Assembly (NCBI RefSeq): GCF_001598055.1
Contig: NZ_CP014846.1
Location: 1-60,711 of the forward strand
Reading direction: 5' to 3'
Source of the DNA: Cupriavidus nantongensis
GTDB lineage: Bacteria; Pseudomonadota; Gammaproteobacteria; Burkholderiales; Burkholderiaceae
DNA length: 60,711 nt
Shown: positions 42,579 through 51,720 of the stretch, piece after piece
How the letters are laid out: every line of letters starts with the position of its first letter
Numbering within the stretch: the first letter of the stretch is position 1
Program-made: the position numbers and the translations under genes
The notes under the pieces: model-generated
What the model saw: the letters and a program-made list of their open reading frames with translations, nothing else
Databases searched by the model: none
Told to the model about the DNA's origin: nothing

Positions 42579-43601
42579 ATGGCAATCACGAAAGAGCAGA
42601 TATTTGCGGTCGCCGACGAGCTGGACGCCGCCGGCCAGAACCCGACCCTGGCGAGCGTGCGCAAGCAGCTCGGCGGCGGGAGCTTCACGACCATTTCCGA
42701 GGCGATGAACGAATGGCGGGCACGCAAGGCCAGCCAGGCGGCCCCGATCCGCGAGCCGGCACCGGCGGCGATCACCGAGAAGCTGGCCGAGCTGGGCGGC
42801 GACTTGTGGGCCGTGGCCTTGGAAATGGCGAACAACCGGCTGGCCGCCGAGCGCGAGGCGCTGGAGGCCGTCCGGCAGGAAATGGAGGCAGCGCGCCAGG
42901 AGGCCGCAGAGCTGGCCGACCAGCTCACCGGCGAGCTGGACGAGGCCAAGGGCCGTATCGAGGCCCTGGAGGCCGCAGAGACCGACGCCAAGGGGGAAGC
43001 TGGGGCGCTACGCGAGAAGCTGGCAGCGGCCAGCGAGCGGGCGGCCACGGCCGAGGCCAGAGCCGGCGAGCTGCGCACGGAACTGGATCACGCCCACCAG
43101 GAGGCCCGCCAAGCCCGAGCGGAGCGCGACAAAGCCCAGGAGAAGGCCGCCGCGAGCGCCGACCAGGCGGAGGCCCTGCGGGCCGACCTGGCGGCCGCGA
43201 ACAGCCGGGCAACGGAGATCGAGCGCCGGGCCGGCGAGCTGCGCGCCGACCTGGAGCGAGCCAACCAGGCCACCGACCAGGCGCGGGCGGCGCTGGCCGA
43301 GCAGCAGAAGGCCACCGAGGCGGCGGCCGGGCAGCTTGACCAGGTGCGGGGCGAGCTGGCAAAGGTGCAGGCCAAGGCCGAAGCCGAGCGCGAGGCGCAC
43401 CAGGAGCAGCGCAAGGCAGCAGCGGCCGAAGCGCACCGCCAGGCCGAACGCTTGACGGCCACCCAGGCCGAGCGCGATGCCGCGCGCAAGGAGGCCAGCC
43501 AGGCCCGCGAGGACGCCGCGACCCTGCGCGGCCGGCTCGAAGCCCTGGAAACCGTCATGGCCCAGGAGAAGGGCAAGACGGGCGGCGCGAAAAAGACCTG
43601 A
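42579..43601 (+). CDS. kfrA: KfrA, DNA-binding coiled-coil protein
   Basis: 340 residues. N-terminal winged/helix-turn-helix domain (VADELDAAGQNPTLASVRKQ, GGGSFTTISEAMNEWRARKA), then about 250 residues of Ala/Glu/Arg heptad coiled coil. Self-repressor that forms filaments and supports plasmid segregation together with KfrB/KfrC. AGGAGG precedes the start. Confidence 0.93.
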   Translation: MAITKEQIFAVADELDAAGQNPTLASVRKQLGGGSFTTISEAMNEWRARKASQAAPIREPAPAAITEKLAELGGDLWAVALEMANNRLAAEREALEAVRQEMEAARQEAAELADQLTGELDEAKGRIEALEAAETDAKGEAGALREKLAAASERAATAEARAGELRTELDHAHQEARQARAERDKAQEKAAASADQAEALRADLAAANSRATEIERRAGELRADLERANQATDQARAALAEQQKATEAAAGQLDQVRGELAKVQAKAEAEREAHQEQRKAAAAEAHRQAERLTATQAERDAARKEASQAREDAATLRGRLEALETVMAQEKGKTGGAKKT

Positions 43602-43667
43602 TATTTCGGTCGGTTTTCAATAAAATCGAGGGTGTAACCTGGAACTACACATCCGGCCACGAGAGGA

Positions 43668-43702
43668 AAGCCGGCCTCGCGCATGCCGAGGTCGGCTTTT
43701 TT
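43668..43702 (+). terminator. Terminator-like hairpin between kfrA and kfrB
   Basis: AAGCCGGCCTCG pairs with CGAGGTCGGCTT (one mismatch), followed by six T, in the 173-bp gap between the genes. Confidence 0.75.
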
Positions 43703-43774
43703 CTTGCTGGACTGGCAAGGAGGCCCATCTATTCCACATTTTGAAATGACCACACCGACGATAAGGAGCGCCCG

Positions 43775-44122
43775 ATGAAACAGCGCCTCTTGGTCATGAA
43801 CGGCCAACGCATCGTTCAGACCGAGCAAGAAGGGGCATGGGCCAACCAGAAGGTTGACAAGGCTGGCGCATTGAAGCCCGGCATCTACAACCTGTACATG
43901 GCCCAGCAGGCCGACAAGAAGCAGACCCATGACGGCGTGATCGTTCACGCCGACAACAACCAGGTGTACCAGCAGGTAGGCAAGAACTTTGTCATGCACG
44001 CCCGGTCAGATTTCGATAAAGTACCTGAAATCGGGAGCGCAAAGAGCATCAGCTACAGCGCGCAAGGCAAAGCAACCGTTGCCGCCGAGGCCCCGAAACT
44101 CACGCGAGGCCGGTCCCGATAG
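43775..44122 (+). CDS. kfrB: KfrB, accessory segregation protein
   Basis: 115 residues: ALKPGIYNLYMAQQADKKQT, IVHADNNQVYQQVGKNFVMH, and a basic tail KLTRGRSR. The same KfrB-like fold end (ITPKGSIKTSKGRSR) appears at the C-terminus of TraI here. Partner of KfrA and KfrC in IncP-1 segregation. Confidence 0.88.
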   Translation: MKQRLLVMNGQRIVQTEQEGAWANQKVDKAGALKPGIYNLYMAQQADKKQTHDGVIVHADNNQVYQQVGKNFVMHARSDFDKVPEIGSAKSISYSAQGKATVAAEAPKLTRGRSR

Positions 44123-44124
44123 CT

Positions 44125-44137
44125 TTTAGCGGCTAAA
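44125..44137. promoter_or_regulatory. KorB operator between kfrB and kfrC
   Basis: TTTAGCGGCTAAA, perfect, 15 bp before the kfrC start codon and 3 bp after the kfrB stop. Confidence 0.87.
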
Positions 44138-44151
44138 AGGAGGGCCACGCC

Positions 44152-44787
44152 TTGAGACGACTCACACCCACCGCCGGCCGGGCAGACGCCCGCCGCATCC
44201 AGCCGGCATCCGCCGGCTTCGCAACAAGCACGACCAGCAGAACCGACGCCGCCGGCGACGGCCTGCTGGCCGCTGCCGAAGCCACAGAGGCCGAGCAGCA
44301 AGCGGCCCTGGAGGCCGCCCCGCTCGACCAGACCTACCAGGAAGCCCTTGCCCTGTACGTTCAGGCCAAGCACGACCAGGTGGAGCGCATCGAGGATCGG
44401 CTTGAAAACCTGATCGACCGTCAGCAGGCGCGCTTGCAGCAGACCCAGGCCAACCAGCCGGGCCTACTGTCCCGGCCTGGCGCGAAACGCGCTTGGCAGA
44501 ACCAGCAGATGCAGCAGCAGGCGCGCTTGCAGTCCCTGCACGTGCGCCTGGAAGCCGTCCGCGAGATCAAGGAAGGCATGGGCCTGCACTCACCGAAGGT
44601 CGAAGAGCTGGCGACCCGCAAGATGCGCGCCGAGAAACCCGAGCTGGCGGCCGATTGGGATGCCATGCGCGAGGCGGCACGCCGGCACCAGGCGCTGCAA
44701 CGCCGCGAAGAGCAGGAGCGAAAGCAGGCGCAGGCCCTGGAGCGACCAGGCCGGTCGCAGAGCTTGGGCCTCACGCGGCCCGTCTAA
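44152..44787 (+). CDS. kfrC: KfrC, accessory segregation protein
   Basis: 211 residues from TTG 44152 with AGGAGGG upstream. Helical, Gln/Glu-rich (YQEALALYVQAKHDQVERIE; QNQQMQQQARLQSLHVRLEA). Completes the kfrABC set. Its operon ends in the terminator at 44794. Confidence 0.85.
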   Translation: MRRLTPTAGRADARRIQPASAGFATSTTSRTDAAGDGLLAAAEATEAEQQAALEAAPLDQTYQEALALYVQAKHDQVERIEDRLENLIDRQQARLQQTQANQPGLLSRPGAKRAWQNQQMQQQARLQSLHVRLEAVREIKEGMGLHSPKVEELATRKMRAEKPELAADWDAMREAARRHQALQRREEQERKQAQALERPGRSQSLGLTRPV

Positions 44788-44793
44788 AACGAA

Positions 44794-44816
44794 AGCCCGG
44801 CACTGCCGGGCTTTTT
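44794..44816 (+). terminator. Rho-independent terminator after kfrC
   Basis: AGCCCGGC-ACT-GCCGGGCT stem, then TTTTT. The palindrome array follows from 44818. Confidence 0.9.
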
Positions 44817-44817
44817 C

Positions 44818-44992
44818 CTCGAGCCTCGCCGTTTCCGGCGATGCAGGCCCGCCGCTGGCGGCATCCTGCAGCACCGTCATTCCCGACGATGCAAGGGGCT
44901 GGCCAGCCTCGCCAGTTCCGGCGATGCCGCCGGCGCGGTCGACCATCGCCATTTCTGACGATGAGATCCCGCATCGCCATCTACAGCGATGC
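44818..44992. repeat. Palindrome array 2 (after kfrC terminator)
   Basis: Five imperfect palindromes of the CATCG[CT]C-N5-G[GA]CGATG family (near 44823, 44873, 44909, 44945, 44974), joined by CTCGAG, GGTCGACC and GATGAGATCC linkers, as in arrays 1 and 3. It lies between convergent kfrC and traM and overlaps the last codons of traM. Confidence 0.85.
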
Positions 44993-45421
44993 CCACAACG
45001 CGAGGGCGGCCGCGAAAACCGCCATGCCGGCCGCCACGATGTTCATGTACGACACGCGCCGCGCTTCGCGGATCGGCGCGGCGAGCTGCGCGGCGGCCGC
45101 TTCCAGCTCGCGCCGCACCGCCTCGGCGGCGGCCTTGCCGCCGTCCTGCATCCCCTTCGCCATCGCCTCTTTGGAGGCCGCCAGGGCCGCGTTGAGCGTC
45201 CTTTCGGCCTTCCCCTTGGCGTCATCCCCCCAACGGTGTGCGATGGCTTCCAGCTCTTCCTTGAAGCGATCCAGGATTTCTTGCTGCGCGGCCTGGCTGT
45301 CCTGCATCAGTCGGGTGTTGATCGTCTGGAGGATCAAGATCGGATCGTCGCGGCCAACGGCGATGCCGTGCTTGACCGCGATTTCCCGTATCAGCTCTTC
45401 GATCTTGTCATCGCTCGCCAT
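44981..45421 (-). CDS. traM: TraM, transfer leading-region protein
   Basis: 146 residues: long amphipathic helices (DRFKEELEAIAHRWGDDAKG, RRELEAAAAQLAAPIREARR) and a C-terminal membrane helix (IVAAGMAVFAAALALWASL). Third gene of the traKLM operon reading away from oriT; resembles mobilization membrane-tail proteins. Confidence 0.88.
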   Translation of the reverse strand: MASDDKIEELIREIAVKHGIAVGRDDPILILQTINTRLMQDSQAAQQEILDRFKEELEAIAHRWGDDAKGKAERTLNAALAASKEAMAKGMQDGGKAAAEAVRRELEAAAAQLAAPIREARRVSYMNIVAAGMAVFAAALALWASL

Positions 45422-46146
45422 CAGAGCACCGCCGCGTTGTCGAGCTGCTGGAAGAGTTGCGACTTCACGATCTTGAGCCGCTGCCGCGTCATGATCGTGA
45501 GCGCCGAGTCGGCCAGGGCCTCATCGAACGTCCGGCGCTCCTGGAGCATTTCCGAGAAGTCGCGGCCGTAGGTTTCTTCCTTGAGCGCCGGAATCTGGAT
45601 GATGGCCGACACCCGCGCCTTGTTGTCGGTGTACGCCTTCATCTTCTCGAAGCCCTTGCCTTCGTGCTCGATTGGCCCCCAATACGGGTTCAGCCACACC
45701 ACGAACACGCATTCGGCCGGGAATTGCCGGGCCAGCGTGCTAAAGCCGTTCAGGGTGTCCAGGAAGGCTTGCCCGCCGGTGACGACCGTATGCACCACCA
45801 GTTCGTGCCCCATGTCCTGGAGCAGCGCCGGAACCTGGTTGCCGATCAAGTAGCTGGACAGCGGCACGAACGAGCTGGCCCCGTTGTCGATGATGACGTC
45901 GCCCTTGGTCGAGGCGATTTGCTCCACCAGGGCATCGAAGTTCCGGGTGTTGATCTCGTCGCCGTCCATGATGTTCAGGCGCTGCACGTTCAGGGCCTTG
46001 TAACCCTCAAACGTGCTGTTGACCGGATCGGTGTCGATGCAAAGCGGCGTCTGCCCCTTGCTCGCTTTGTACTGCGCAATGGTGGCCGCGATCATCGACT
46101 TGCCGACGCCGCCCTTGCCCTGCAAGACCATGTGAATTTTCGCCAT
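45421..46146 (-). CDS. traL: TraL, ParA/MinD-like ATPase
   Basis: 241 residues with a deviant Walker A at the start (KIHMVLQGKGGVGKSMIAAT) and DVIIDNGASSFVPLSSYLIG. Overlaps traM by one base (the TGA stop shares its A with the traM ATG) and shares one base with traK. Non-essential or auxiliary in RP4 transfer. Confidence 0.9.
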   Translation of the reverse strand: MAKIHMVLQGKGGVGKSMIAATIAQYKASKGQTPLCIDTDPVNSTFEGYKALNVQRLNIMDGDEINTRNFDALVEQIASTKGDVIIDNGASSFVPLSSYLIGNQVPALLQDMGHELVVHTVVTGGQAFLDTLNGFSTLARQFPAECVFVVWLNPYWGPIEHEGKGFEKMKAYTDNKARVSAIIQIPALKEETYGRDFSEMLQERRTFDEALADSALTIMTRQRLKIVKSQLFQQLDNAAVL

Positions 46147-46565
46147 TACAGTAAATCCTCTTTATTCGGTTTCGGGTTGTAGTTGAAGCCGGCGATCCCT
46201 GCCGACTCGGGTTTCTTCGGCTCGGGTGCCTTCGGCTTCCTCGCCTTCGACCCCCCTTCCTGTTGCGCCGGCTTCTCCCCTTTGGCCTGGTTGGCCGCCG
46301 GGGGAGGCACCGGCGCGGGTGCTGCTGGTGCGGCCTTGATGTACCGCTGGACGTGCTTGCGGAACGTCTCGTAGCTGCACTTGACCCGGCCGATCTCGCG
46401 CATGTCCTCGTAGATCGTCGTCACTGCATAGCCAGCATCCATCGCGGCTTTCACGTCCACGCGCACGGCCAGGAATGCAACGGCCGTCGCGTCCTGTCGG
46501 CGCTTCTTGGCGGCCCGTTTCTCGATCCGCGCGGCCAGCTCTTGGGGGTAGCTGCTTTCTGCCAT
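46146..46565 (-). CDS. traK: TraK, oriT-binding protein
   Basis: 139 residues: basic DNA-binding N-terminus (AARIEKRAAKKRRQDATAVA, GRVKCSYETFRKHVQRYI) and a Pro/Lys-rich tail. TraK wraps one side of oriT and assists relaxosome formation. Divergent from traJ across oriT. Confidence 0.9.
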   Translation of the reverse strand: MAESSYPQELAARIEKRAAKKRRQDATAVAFLAVRVDVKAAMDAGYAVTTIYEDMREIGRVKCSYETFRKHVQRYIKAAPAAPAPVPPPAANQAKGEKPAQQEGGSKARKPKAPEPKKPESAGIAGFNYNPKPNKEDLL

Positions 46566-46928
46566 CGCCTCGCTTCCGTGGTTTGTAAATAGCCGTCATT
46601 TTCATGTATCGACCCGTGGAAAGTCTATGTAAAGCGCGTGGATAGCAGCTTGACACCGCTGCATCTAGCGCGCTTTCCGGGCATTGTACGCCTTCATTCG
46701 ATATATCCGCCATCTTTTCGCGCTAAATGCAGACAGATGCGAAGGTTTCGGTATAGACTTTCCTTGGTGTTATCAACGCCGTAAGGCGGGCAGGATGTGC
46801 GAAGTTAGCTAACCGGCGGGCCGGTTATCTATCTTCGCTGTCCCTTATTCGCGCCTGCGGCACTCAACGGGCATCCTGCTCTGCGAGGCTGCCGGCTACC
46901 GCCGGCCAAGAAGCGAGAGACGAACGAC
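46566..46928. other. oriT: oriT, origin of transfer
   Basis: On the minus strand the nick region reads CATCCTG followed by CCCGCC; by comparison with RP4 the nick is expected between 46791 and 46790. The TraJ-binding inverted repeat AACCGGC-GG-GCCGGTT is at 46811-46826. TAGACTTTCCTTGGTGTTAT (46754-46773) is the complement of the conserved leading-side sequence. Promoters for divergent traK and traJ operons must also lie here. Confidence 0.9.
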
Positions 46929-47150
46929 ATGGGCTACATCAATCCGCTGCTGGAGCTTCCAGCAGGCCGCGAACTCCAGGCGCTTCCGGTTGCCGACCGG
47001 CAGCGCCTTGCCCGCGTGCTGCGCGAGCTGCGCACGCAGGCCAACGACGAGGCGGAAAAGGCATGGGCACGCCGCAAGGGGCCGATGGCCGCCTACTGGC
47101 GAGCCGTGGCGACCTACGCGCGACACACGGCGCACGCGCTCAAGGGGTAG
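46929..47150 (+). CDS. Small protein preceding traJ
   Basis: 73 residues: INPLLELPAGRELQALPVAD, ARVLRELRTQANDEAEKAW, helical and charged. First gene after oriT, 4 bp before traJ. A small ORF here is usual in IncP-1 beta plasmids; I cannot name it with certainty and its role is unknown. Confidence 0.7.
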   Translation: MGYINPLLELPAGRELQALPVADRQRLARVLRELRTQANDEAEKAWARRKGPMAAYWRAVATYARHTAHALKG

Positions 47151-47154
47151 CGAC

Positions 47155-47526
47155 ATGGAAGCCGACGAACAGCCGACCGCGAAGCGGCGGCAGCACCTAC
47201 GGGTGCCGGTGTTCCCCGACGAGAAGGAACAGATCGAGGCGAACGCCAAGAGGGCCGGGGTCAGCGTGGCGCGCTACCTGCGCGACGTGGGCCAGGGCTA
47301 CCAGATCAGGGGCGTCATGGATTACGAGTACGTGCGCGAGCTGGTGCGGGTGAATGGCGACCTCGGCCGGCTGGGCGGTTTGCTCAAGCTATGGCTCACC
47401 GACGACCCGCGCACGGCCCGCTTCGGAGACGCCACGATCCTTGCCCTGCTGGGCCGGATCGAAGCCACCCAGGACGAAATGAGCCGACTCATGAAGTCCG
47501 TGGTGCAGCCGAGGGCCGAGCCTTGA
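47155..47526 (+). CDS. traJ: TraJ, relaxosome accessory DNA-binding protein
   Basis: 123 residues from ATG 47155. MobC/TraJ-type sequence: QHLRVPVFPDEKEQIEANAK, RAGVSVARYLRDVGQGYQI, VRVNGDLGRLGGLLKLWLTD. Binds the right arm of the oriT inverted repeat first and recruits the TraI relaxase. Confidence 0.92.
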   Translation: MEADEQPTAKRRQHLRVPVFPDEKEQIEANAKRAGVSVARYLRDVGQGYQIRGVMDYEYVRELVRVNGDLGRLGGLLKLWLTDDPRTARFGDATILALLGRIEATQDEMSRLMKSVVQPRAEP

Positions 47527-47530
47527 GCTT

Positions 47531-47543
47531 TTTAGCGGCTAAA
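47531..47543. promoter_or_regulatory. KorB operator between traJ and traI
   Basis: TTTAGCGGCTAAA, perfect, 18 bp before the traI start. Confidence 0.87.
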
Positions 47544-47560
47544 AAGCCAGGGGCTGGCCG

Positions 47561-49819
47561 ATGATCGCCAAGCACGTACCCATGCGCTCGCTGGGCAAGT
47601 CCGACTTCGCCGGCCTGGTGAACTACGTCACCGACGCGCAGAGCAAGGATCACCGGCTGGGCCAGGTGCAGATCACGAACTGCGATGCCGTGTCCGTGCA
47701 GGACGCCATCACCGAGGTTCTGGCGACCCAGCACACGAACACGCGGGCCAAGGGCGACAAGACCTATCACCTGATCGTCAGCTTCCGGGCCGGCGAGCAG
47801 CCCAGCGCCGACACCCTGCGGGCGATTGAGGAACGTATCTGCGCCGGGCTGGGTTACGGCGAACACCAGCGCGTCAGTGCCGTTCACAACGACACCGACA
47901 ACCTGCACATCCACATCGCCATCAACAAGATTCACCCGACCCGGAACACGATGCACGAGCCGTACTACTCGCATCGGGCGCTGGCCGAGCTTTGCACGGC
48001 CCTGGAGCGCGACTACGGGCTGGAGCGGGACAACCACGAACCACGCCAGCGCGGTGCCGAGGGCAGGGCGGCCGACATGGAGCAGCACGCGGGCGTGGAA
48101 AGCCTGGTCGGCTGGATCAAGCGGGAATGCCTGGACGAGATCAAGGGCGCGCAGTCCTGGCAGGAGCTGCACCAGGTCATGCGCGACAACGGCCTGGAAC
48201 TGCGCGAGCGTGCGAACGGCCTGGTGATCGAGGCCGGCGACGGAACGATGGTCAAGGCGAGCACCCTAGCCCGCGACCTTTCCAAGCCGAAGCTGGAGGC
48301 GCGGCTTGGCCCGTTCGAGGCTTCGCCCGAACGGCAGACACGAACCAAAGCGAAGCGGCAGTACCAGAAAGACCCGATCCGCTTGCGCGTGAACACGGTC
48401 GAGCTGTACGCCCGGTACAAGGCCGAGCAGCAGACCTTGACCGCGACACGTGGGCAGGCGCTGGAGCAGGCCCGCCGGCGCAAGGATCGGCTGGTCGAGG
48501 CCGCGAAGCGTTCCGGCCGCCTGCGCCGCGCGACGATCAAGGTGATCGGCGAGAGCGGCCCGAACAAGAAGCTGCTGTATGCCCAGGCCAGCAAGGCCCT
48601 GCGCGACGAAATCCAGGCGATCAACAAGCAGTACCAGCAAGACCGCCAGGCCCTCTACGACAGCCACAGCCGCCGCACGTGGGCCGACTGGCTCAAGAAG
48701 GAAGCGACCCACGGCAACGCGGAGGCGTTGACCGCCCTGCGCGCCCGCGAGGCGGCGCAGGGCTTGAAAGGCAACACCATCCAGGGCCGGGGCGATCCGC
48801 GCCCCGGCCATGCCCCGGTGACGGACAACATCACCAAGAAGGGCACCATCATCTTCCGCGCCGGCCTGACGGCCGTTCGGGACGATGGCGACAAGCTGCA
48901 AGTCTCGCGCGAGGCCACGCGCGAGGGCTTGCAAGAAGCTCTACGGCTGGCGATGGAACGCTACGGCAGCCGCATCACCGTCAACGGCACCACGCAGTTT
49001 CAGGCGCAGATCATTCGCGCGGCCGTTGATTCCCAGCTACCCATCACGTTCGCCGATCCGGCCCTGGAGAGCCGGCGGCTTGCGCTATTGAAGAAGGAGA
49101 ACACCCATGAGCGACCCGACCGAACCGAGCGAGCCGACCAGCGACCCGCAGAGCATCGAGGACGAGCTGGACGCGGCCCTGGCGGCCCTGGACAGCGCGC
49201 CGCTACCCACGACGACGCTGCCCGACCCATCGCCGTCGCCCGAGCAGGCTTCGGGCGACCAGGTGGCGGGCGAGCCGGCACCGCCGGCGTTCACGCCGGA
49301 GCCGTCCACCGGAAGCCCGACATTGGACGCATTGGACGAGTCCCGCCGCCCCAAAGCCAGCACCGTTTGCGAACACTGTCCCAACTCGGTGTGGTTCGCA
49401 TCGCCGGCGGAAGTGAAGTGCTATTGCCGCGTGATGTTCCTCGTCACCTGGAGCAGCAAGGAACCCAACCAGATCACCAACTGCGACGGGATATTTCTCG
49501 GCCAGGATCAGGAGTAGCAGCGGCCCCGCCGGGCCTCGCGGCGGCGGATAAATACATCGCCGAACGCGAGTCGAAACGCTCGAAAGGTTTCGATATACCG
49601 AAGCACGCGCGATATACTGCCGGTGAAGGTGGCCTTGCTTTCGAGGGTGTCCGCAACATCGAGGGCCAGGCGCTGGCCCTGTTGAAACGAGGCGATGAGG
49701 TCATGGTGATGCCCATTGACCAGGCCACGGCCCGGCGCATGTCGCGCATCGCGGTCGGCGATGCCGTGACGATCACGCCAAAAGGCTCCATCAAAACGTC
49801 GAAAGGTAGGAGTAGATGA
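47561..49819 (+). CDS. traI: TraI, MOB-P relaxase
   Basis: 752 residues. Relaxase domain with the nucleophile Tyr in LVNYVTDAQ (Tyr 22) and metal-binding motif HNDTDNLHIHIAINKIHP (about 107-124). A central DNA-binding portion and a C-terminal segment (KGFDIPKHARYTAGEGGLAF) ending in a KfrB-like tail. It nicks oriT and leads the strand through the channel. Residues about 520-640 overlap traH in another frame and have low-complexity character. Confidence 0.94.
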   Translation: MIAKHVPMRSLGKSDFAGLVNYVTDAQSKDHRLGQVQITNCDAVSVQDAITEVLATQHTNTRAKGDKTYHLIVSFRAGEQPSADTLRAIEERICAGLGYGEHQRVSAVHNDTDNLHIHIAINKIHPTRNTMHEPYYSHRALAELCTALERDYGLERDNHEPRQRGAEGRAADMEQHAGVESLVGWIKRECLDEIKGAQSWQELHQVMRDNGLELRERANGLVIEAGDGTMVKASTLARDLSKPKLEARLGPFEASPERQTRTKAKRQYQKDPIRLRVNTVELYARYKAEQQTLTATRGQALEQARRRKDRLVEAAKRSGRLRRATIKVIGESGPNKKLLYAQASKALRDEIQAINKQYQQDRQALYDSHSRRTWADWLKKEATHGNAEALTALRAREAAQGLKGNTIQGRGDPRPGHAPVTDNITKKGTIIFRAGLTAVRDDGDKLQVSREATREGLQEALRLAMERYGSRITVNGTTQFQAQIIRAAVDSQLPITFADPALESRRLALLKKENTHERPDRTERADQRPAEHRGRAGRGPGGPGQRAATHDDAARPIAVARAGFGRPGGGRAGTAGVHAGAVHRKPDIGRIGRVPPPQSQHRLRTLSQLGVVRIAGGSEVLLPRDVPRHLEQQGTQPDHQLRRDISRPGSGVAAAPPGLAAADKYIAERESKRSKGFDIPKHARYTAGEGGLAFEGVRNIEGQALALLKRGDEVMVMPIDQATARRMSRIAVGDAVTITPKGSIKTSKGRSR
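49107..49517 (+). CDS. traH: TraH, protein encoded within traI
   Basis: 136 residues in another frame inside traI, with its own GAAGGAG before ATG 49107. Acidic and Pro-rich (SDPTEPSEPTSDPQSIEDEL; PAPPAFTPEPSTGSP), with a Cys cluster near the end (VCEHCPNSVWF, KCYCRVMFL). In RP4 TraH stabilises the TraI-DNA complex; the overlapping arrangement is the same. Confidence 0.85.
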   Translation: MSDPTEPSEPTSDPQSIEDELDAALAALDSAPLPTTTLPDPSPSPEQASGDQVAGEPAPPAFTPEPSTGSPTLDALDESRRPKASTVCEHCPNSVWFASPAEVKCYCRVMFLVTWSSKEPNQITNCDGIFLGQDQE

Positions 49820-51720
49820 AAATAAAGATGAACAACGCCGTGGGGCCGCAGGTTCGCAGCGCGAAGCCGAAGCCCAGCAAGTTGCTGCCGATCCTCGGCG
49901 GGGTGTCCCTGGTCGGCGGCCTCCAGGCCGCGACACAGTTCTTCGCCTACACGTTCCAGTATCACGCGAGCCTCGGGGCCAACCTCGGGCACGTGTACGC
50001 GCCCTGGTCGATCCTGAACTGGTCGGCGAAGTGGTACAGCCAGTACCCCGACGAGATCATGCGGGCCGGCAGCATCGGCATGGTGACTGCCACCGTGGGC
50101 CTGCTGGGTGTGGCCGTGGCGAAAGTCGTCACGTCCAACAGCTCGAAGGCGAACGAATACCTGCACGGTTCGGCCCGCTGGGCCGAAAAGAAGGACATTC
50201 AGGCGGCCGGCCTGCTGCCGCGCGAGCGGAACGTCCTGGAGATCGTGACCGGCAAGGACGCACCCACCGCCACCGGCGTCTATGTCGGCGGCTGGCAGGA
50301 CAAGGACGGCAATTTCTACTACCTGCGGCACAGCGGCCCCGAGCACGTGCTGACCTACGCGCCGACGCGAAGCGGCAAGGGCGTCGGCCTGGTGGTGCCG
50401 ACGCTGCTTTCGTGGGGCGCAAGCAGCGTCATCACCGACTTGAAGGGCGAGTTGTGGGCGCTGACCGCCGGCTGGCGGCAGAAGCACGCGAAGAACAAGG
50501 TGCTGCGCTTCGAGCCGGCCAGCAGCTCGGGCGGCGTGTGCTGGAACCCGCTGGACGAAATCCGCGTCGGCACCGAGGCCGAAGTCGGCGACGTGCAGAA
50601 CCTAGCAACTTTGATAGTTGACCCGGACGGCAAGGGCCTGGATTCCCACTGGCAAAAGACCGCCTTCGCGCTCCTGGTCGGCGTCATCCTGCACGCGCTC
50701 TACAAGGCCAGGAACGACGGCGGCACGGCCACGCTGCCATCGGTCGATGCCATGCTGGCCGACCCGAACCGGGACATTGGCGAGCTATGGATGGAAATGA
50801 CCACCTACGGGCACGTGGACGGTCAGAACCACCACGCCATCGGATCGGCCGCCCGCGACATGATGGATCGGCCAGAGGAAGAAGCCGGATCGGTGCTGTC
50901 CACGGCCAAATCCTATTTGGCCCTGTACCGCGATCCAGTGGTGGCGCGCAGCGTGAGCCGGTCGGACTTCCGCATCAAAGACCTGATGCACTCCGACGAC
51001 CCGGTGAGCCTGTACATCGTCACGCAGCCCAACGACAAGGCCCGCCTGCGGCCGCTGGTGCGCGTCATGGTGAACATGATCGTGCGCCTGCTGGCCGACA
51101 AGATGGACTTCGAGAACGGCCGGCCGGTGGCCCACTACAAGCACCGGCTGCTGATGATGCTGGACGAGTTCCCGAGCCTCGGGAAGCTCGAAATCATGCA
51201 AGAGTCGCTGGCCTTCGTCGCCGGCTACGGCATCAAGTGCTACCTGATTTGCCAGGACATTAACCAGCTCCGAAGCCGCGAGACGGGCTACGGCCACGAC
51301 GAAAGCATCACGTCGAACTGCCACGTGCAGAACGCCTACCCGCCCAACCGCGTCGAGACAGCCGAACACCTGTCCCGACTGACCGGGCAGACCACCGTGG
51401 TGAAGGAGCAGATCACGACCAGCGGCCGCCGCACGGCGGCGATGCTGGGCCAGGTGTCGCGCACCTACCAGGAAGTGCAGCGCCCCTTGCTGACGCCCGA
51501 TGAATGCCTGCGGATGCCGGGGCCGAAGAAGAACGACAAGGGCGAGATCGAGGAAGCCGGCGACATGGTGATCTACGTCGCGGGCTACCCCGCCATCTAC
51601 GGCAAGCAGCCGCTGTACTTCAAAGACCCGGTGTTTCAGGCGCGGGCCTCGATCCCCGCGCCGAAGGCCACCGACCGGCTGCGCCAGGTTGTCGAGGCAG
51701 GGGAGGGCATCACGATATGA
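49816..51720 (+). CDS. traG: TraG, type IV coupling protein (VirD4-like)
   Basis: 634 residues. Two N-terminal membrane helices, Walker A YAPTRSGKGVGLVVPTLLSW (about 180-199), Walker B RLLMMLDEFPSLGKLEIMQE, and CYLICQDINQLRSRETGYGH. Links the relaxosome to the Trb channel. Its start overlaps the traI stop (ATGA). Confidence 0.95.
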   Translation: MKIKMNNAVGPQVRSAKPKPSKLLPILGGVSLVGGLQAATQFFAYTFQYHASLGANLGHVYAPWSILNWSAKWYSQYPDEIMRAGSIGMVTATVGLLGVAVAKVVTSNSSKANEYLHGSARWAEKKDIQAAGLLPRERNVLEIVTGKDAPTATGVYVGGWQDKDGNFYYLRHSGPEHVLTYAPTRSGKGVGLVVPTLLSWGASSVITDLKGELWALTAGWRQKHAKNKVLRFEPASSSGGVCWNPLDEIRVGTEAEVGDVQNLATLIVDPDGKGLDSHWQKTAFALLVGVILHALYKARNDGGTATLPSVDAMLADPNRDIGELWMEMTTYGHVDGQNHHAIGSAARDMMDRPEEEAGSVLSTAKSYLALYRDPVVARSVSRSDFRIKDLMHSDDPVSLYIVTQPNDKARLRPLVRVMVNMIVRLLADKMDFENGRPVAHYKHRLLMMLDEFPSLGKLEIMQESLAFVAGYGIKCYLICQDINQLRSRETGYGHDESITSNCHVQNAYPPNRVETAEHLSRLTGQTTVVKEQITTSGRRTAAMLGQVSRTYQEVQRPLLTPDECLRMPGPKKNDKGEIEEAGDMVIYVAGYPAIYGKQPLYFKDPVFQARASIPAPKATDRLRQVVEAGEGITI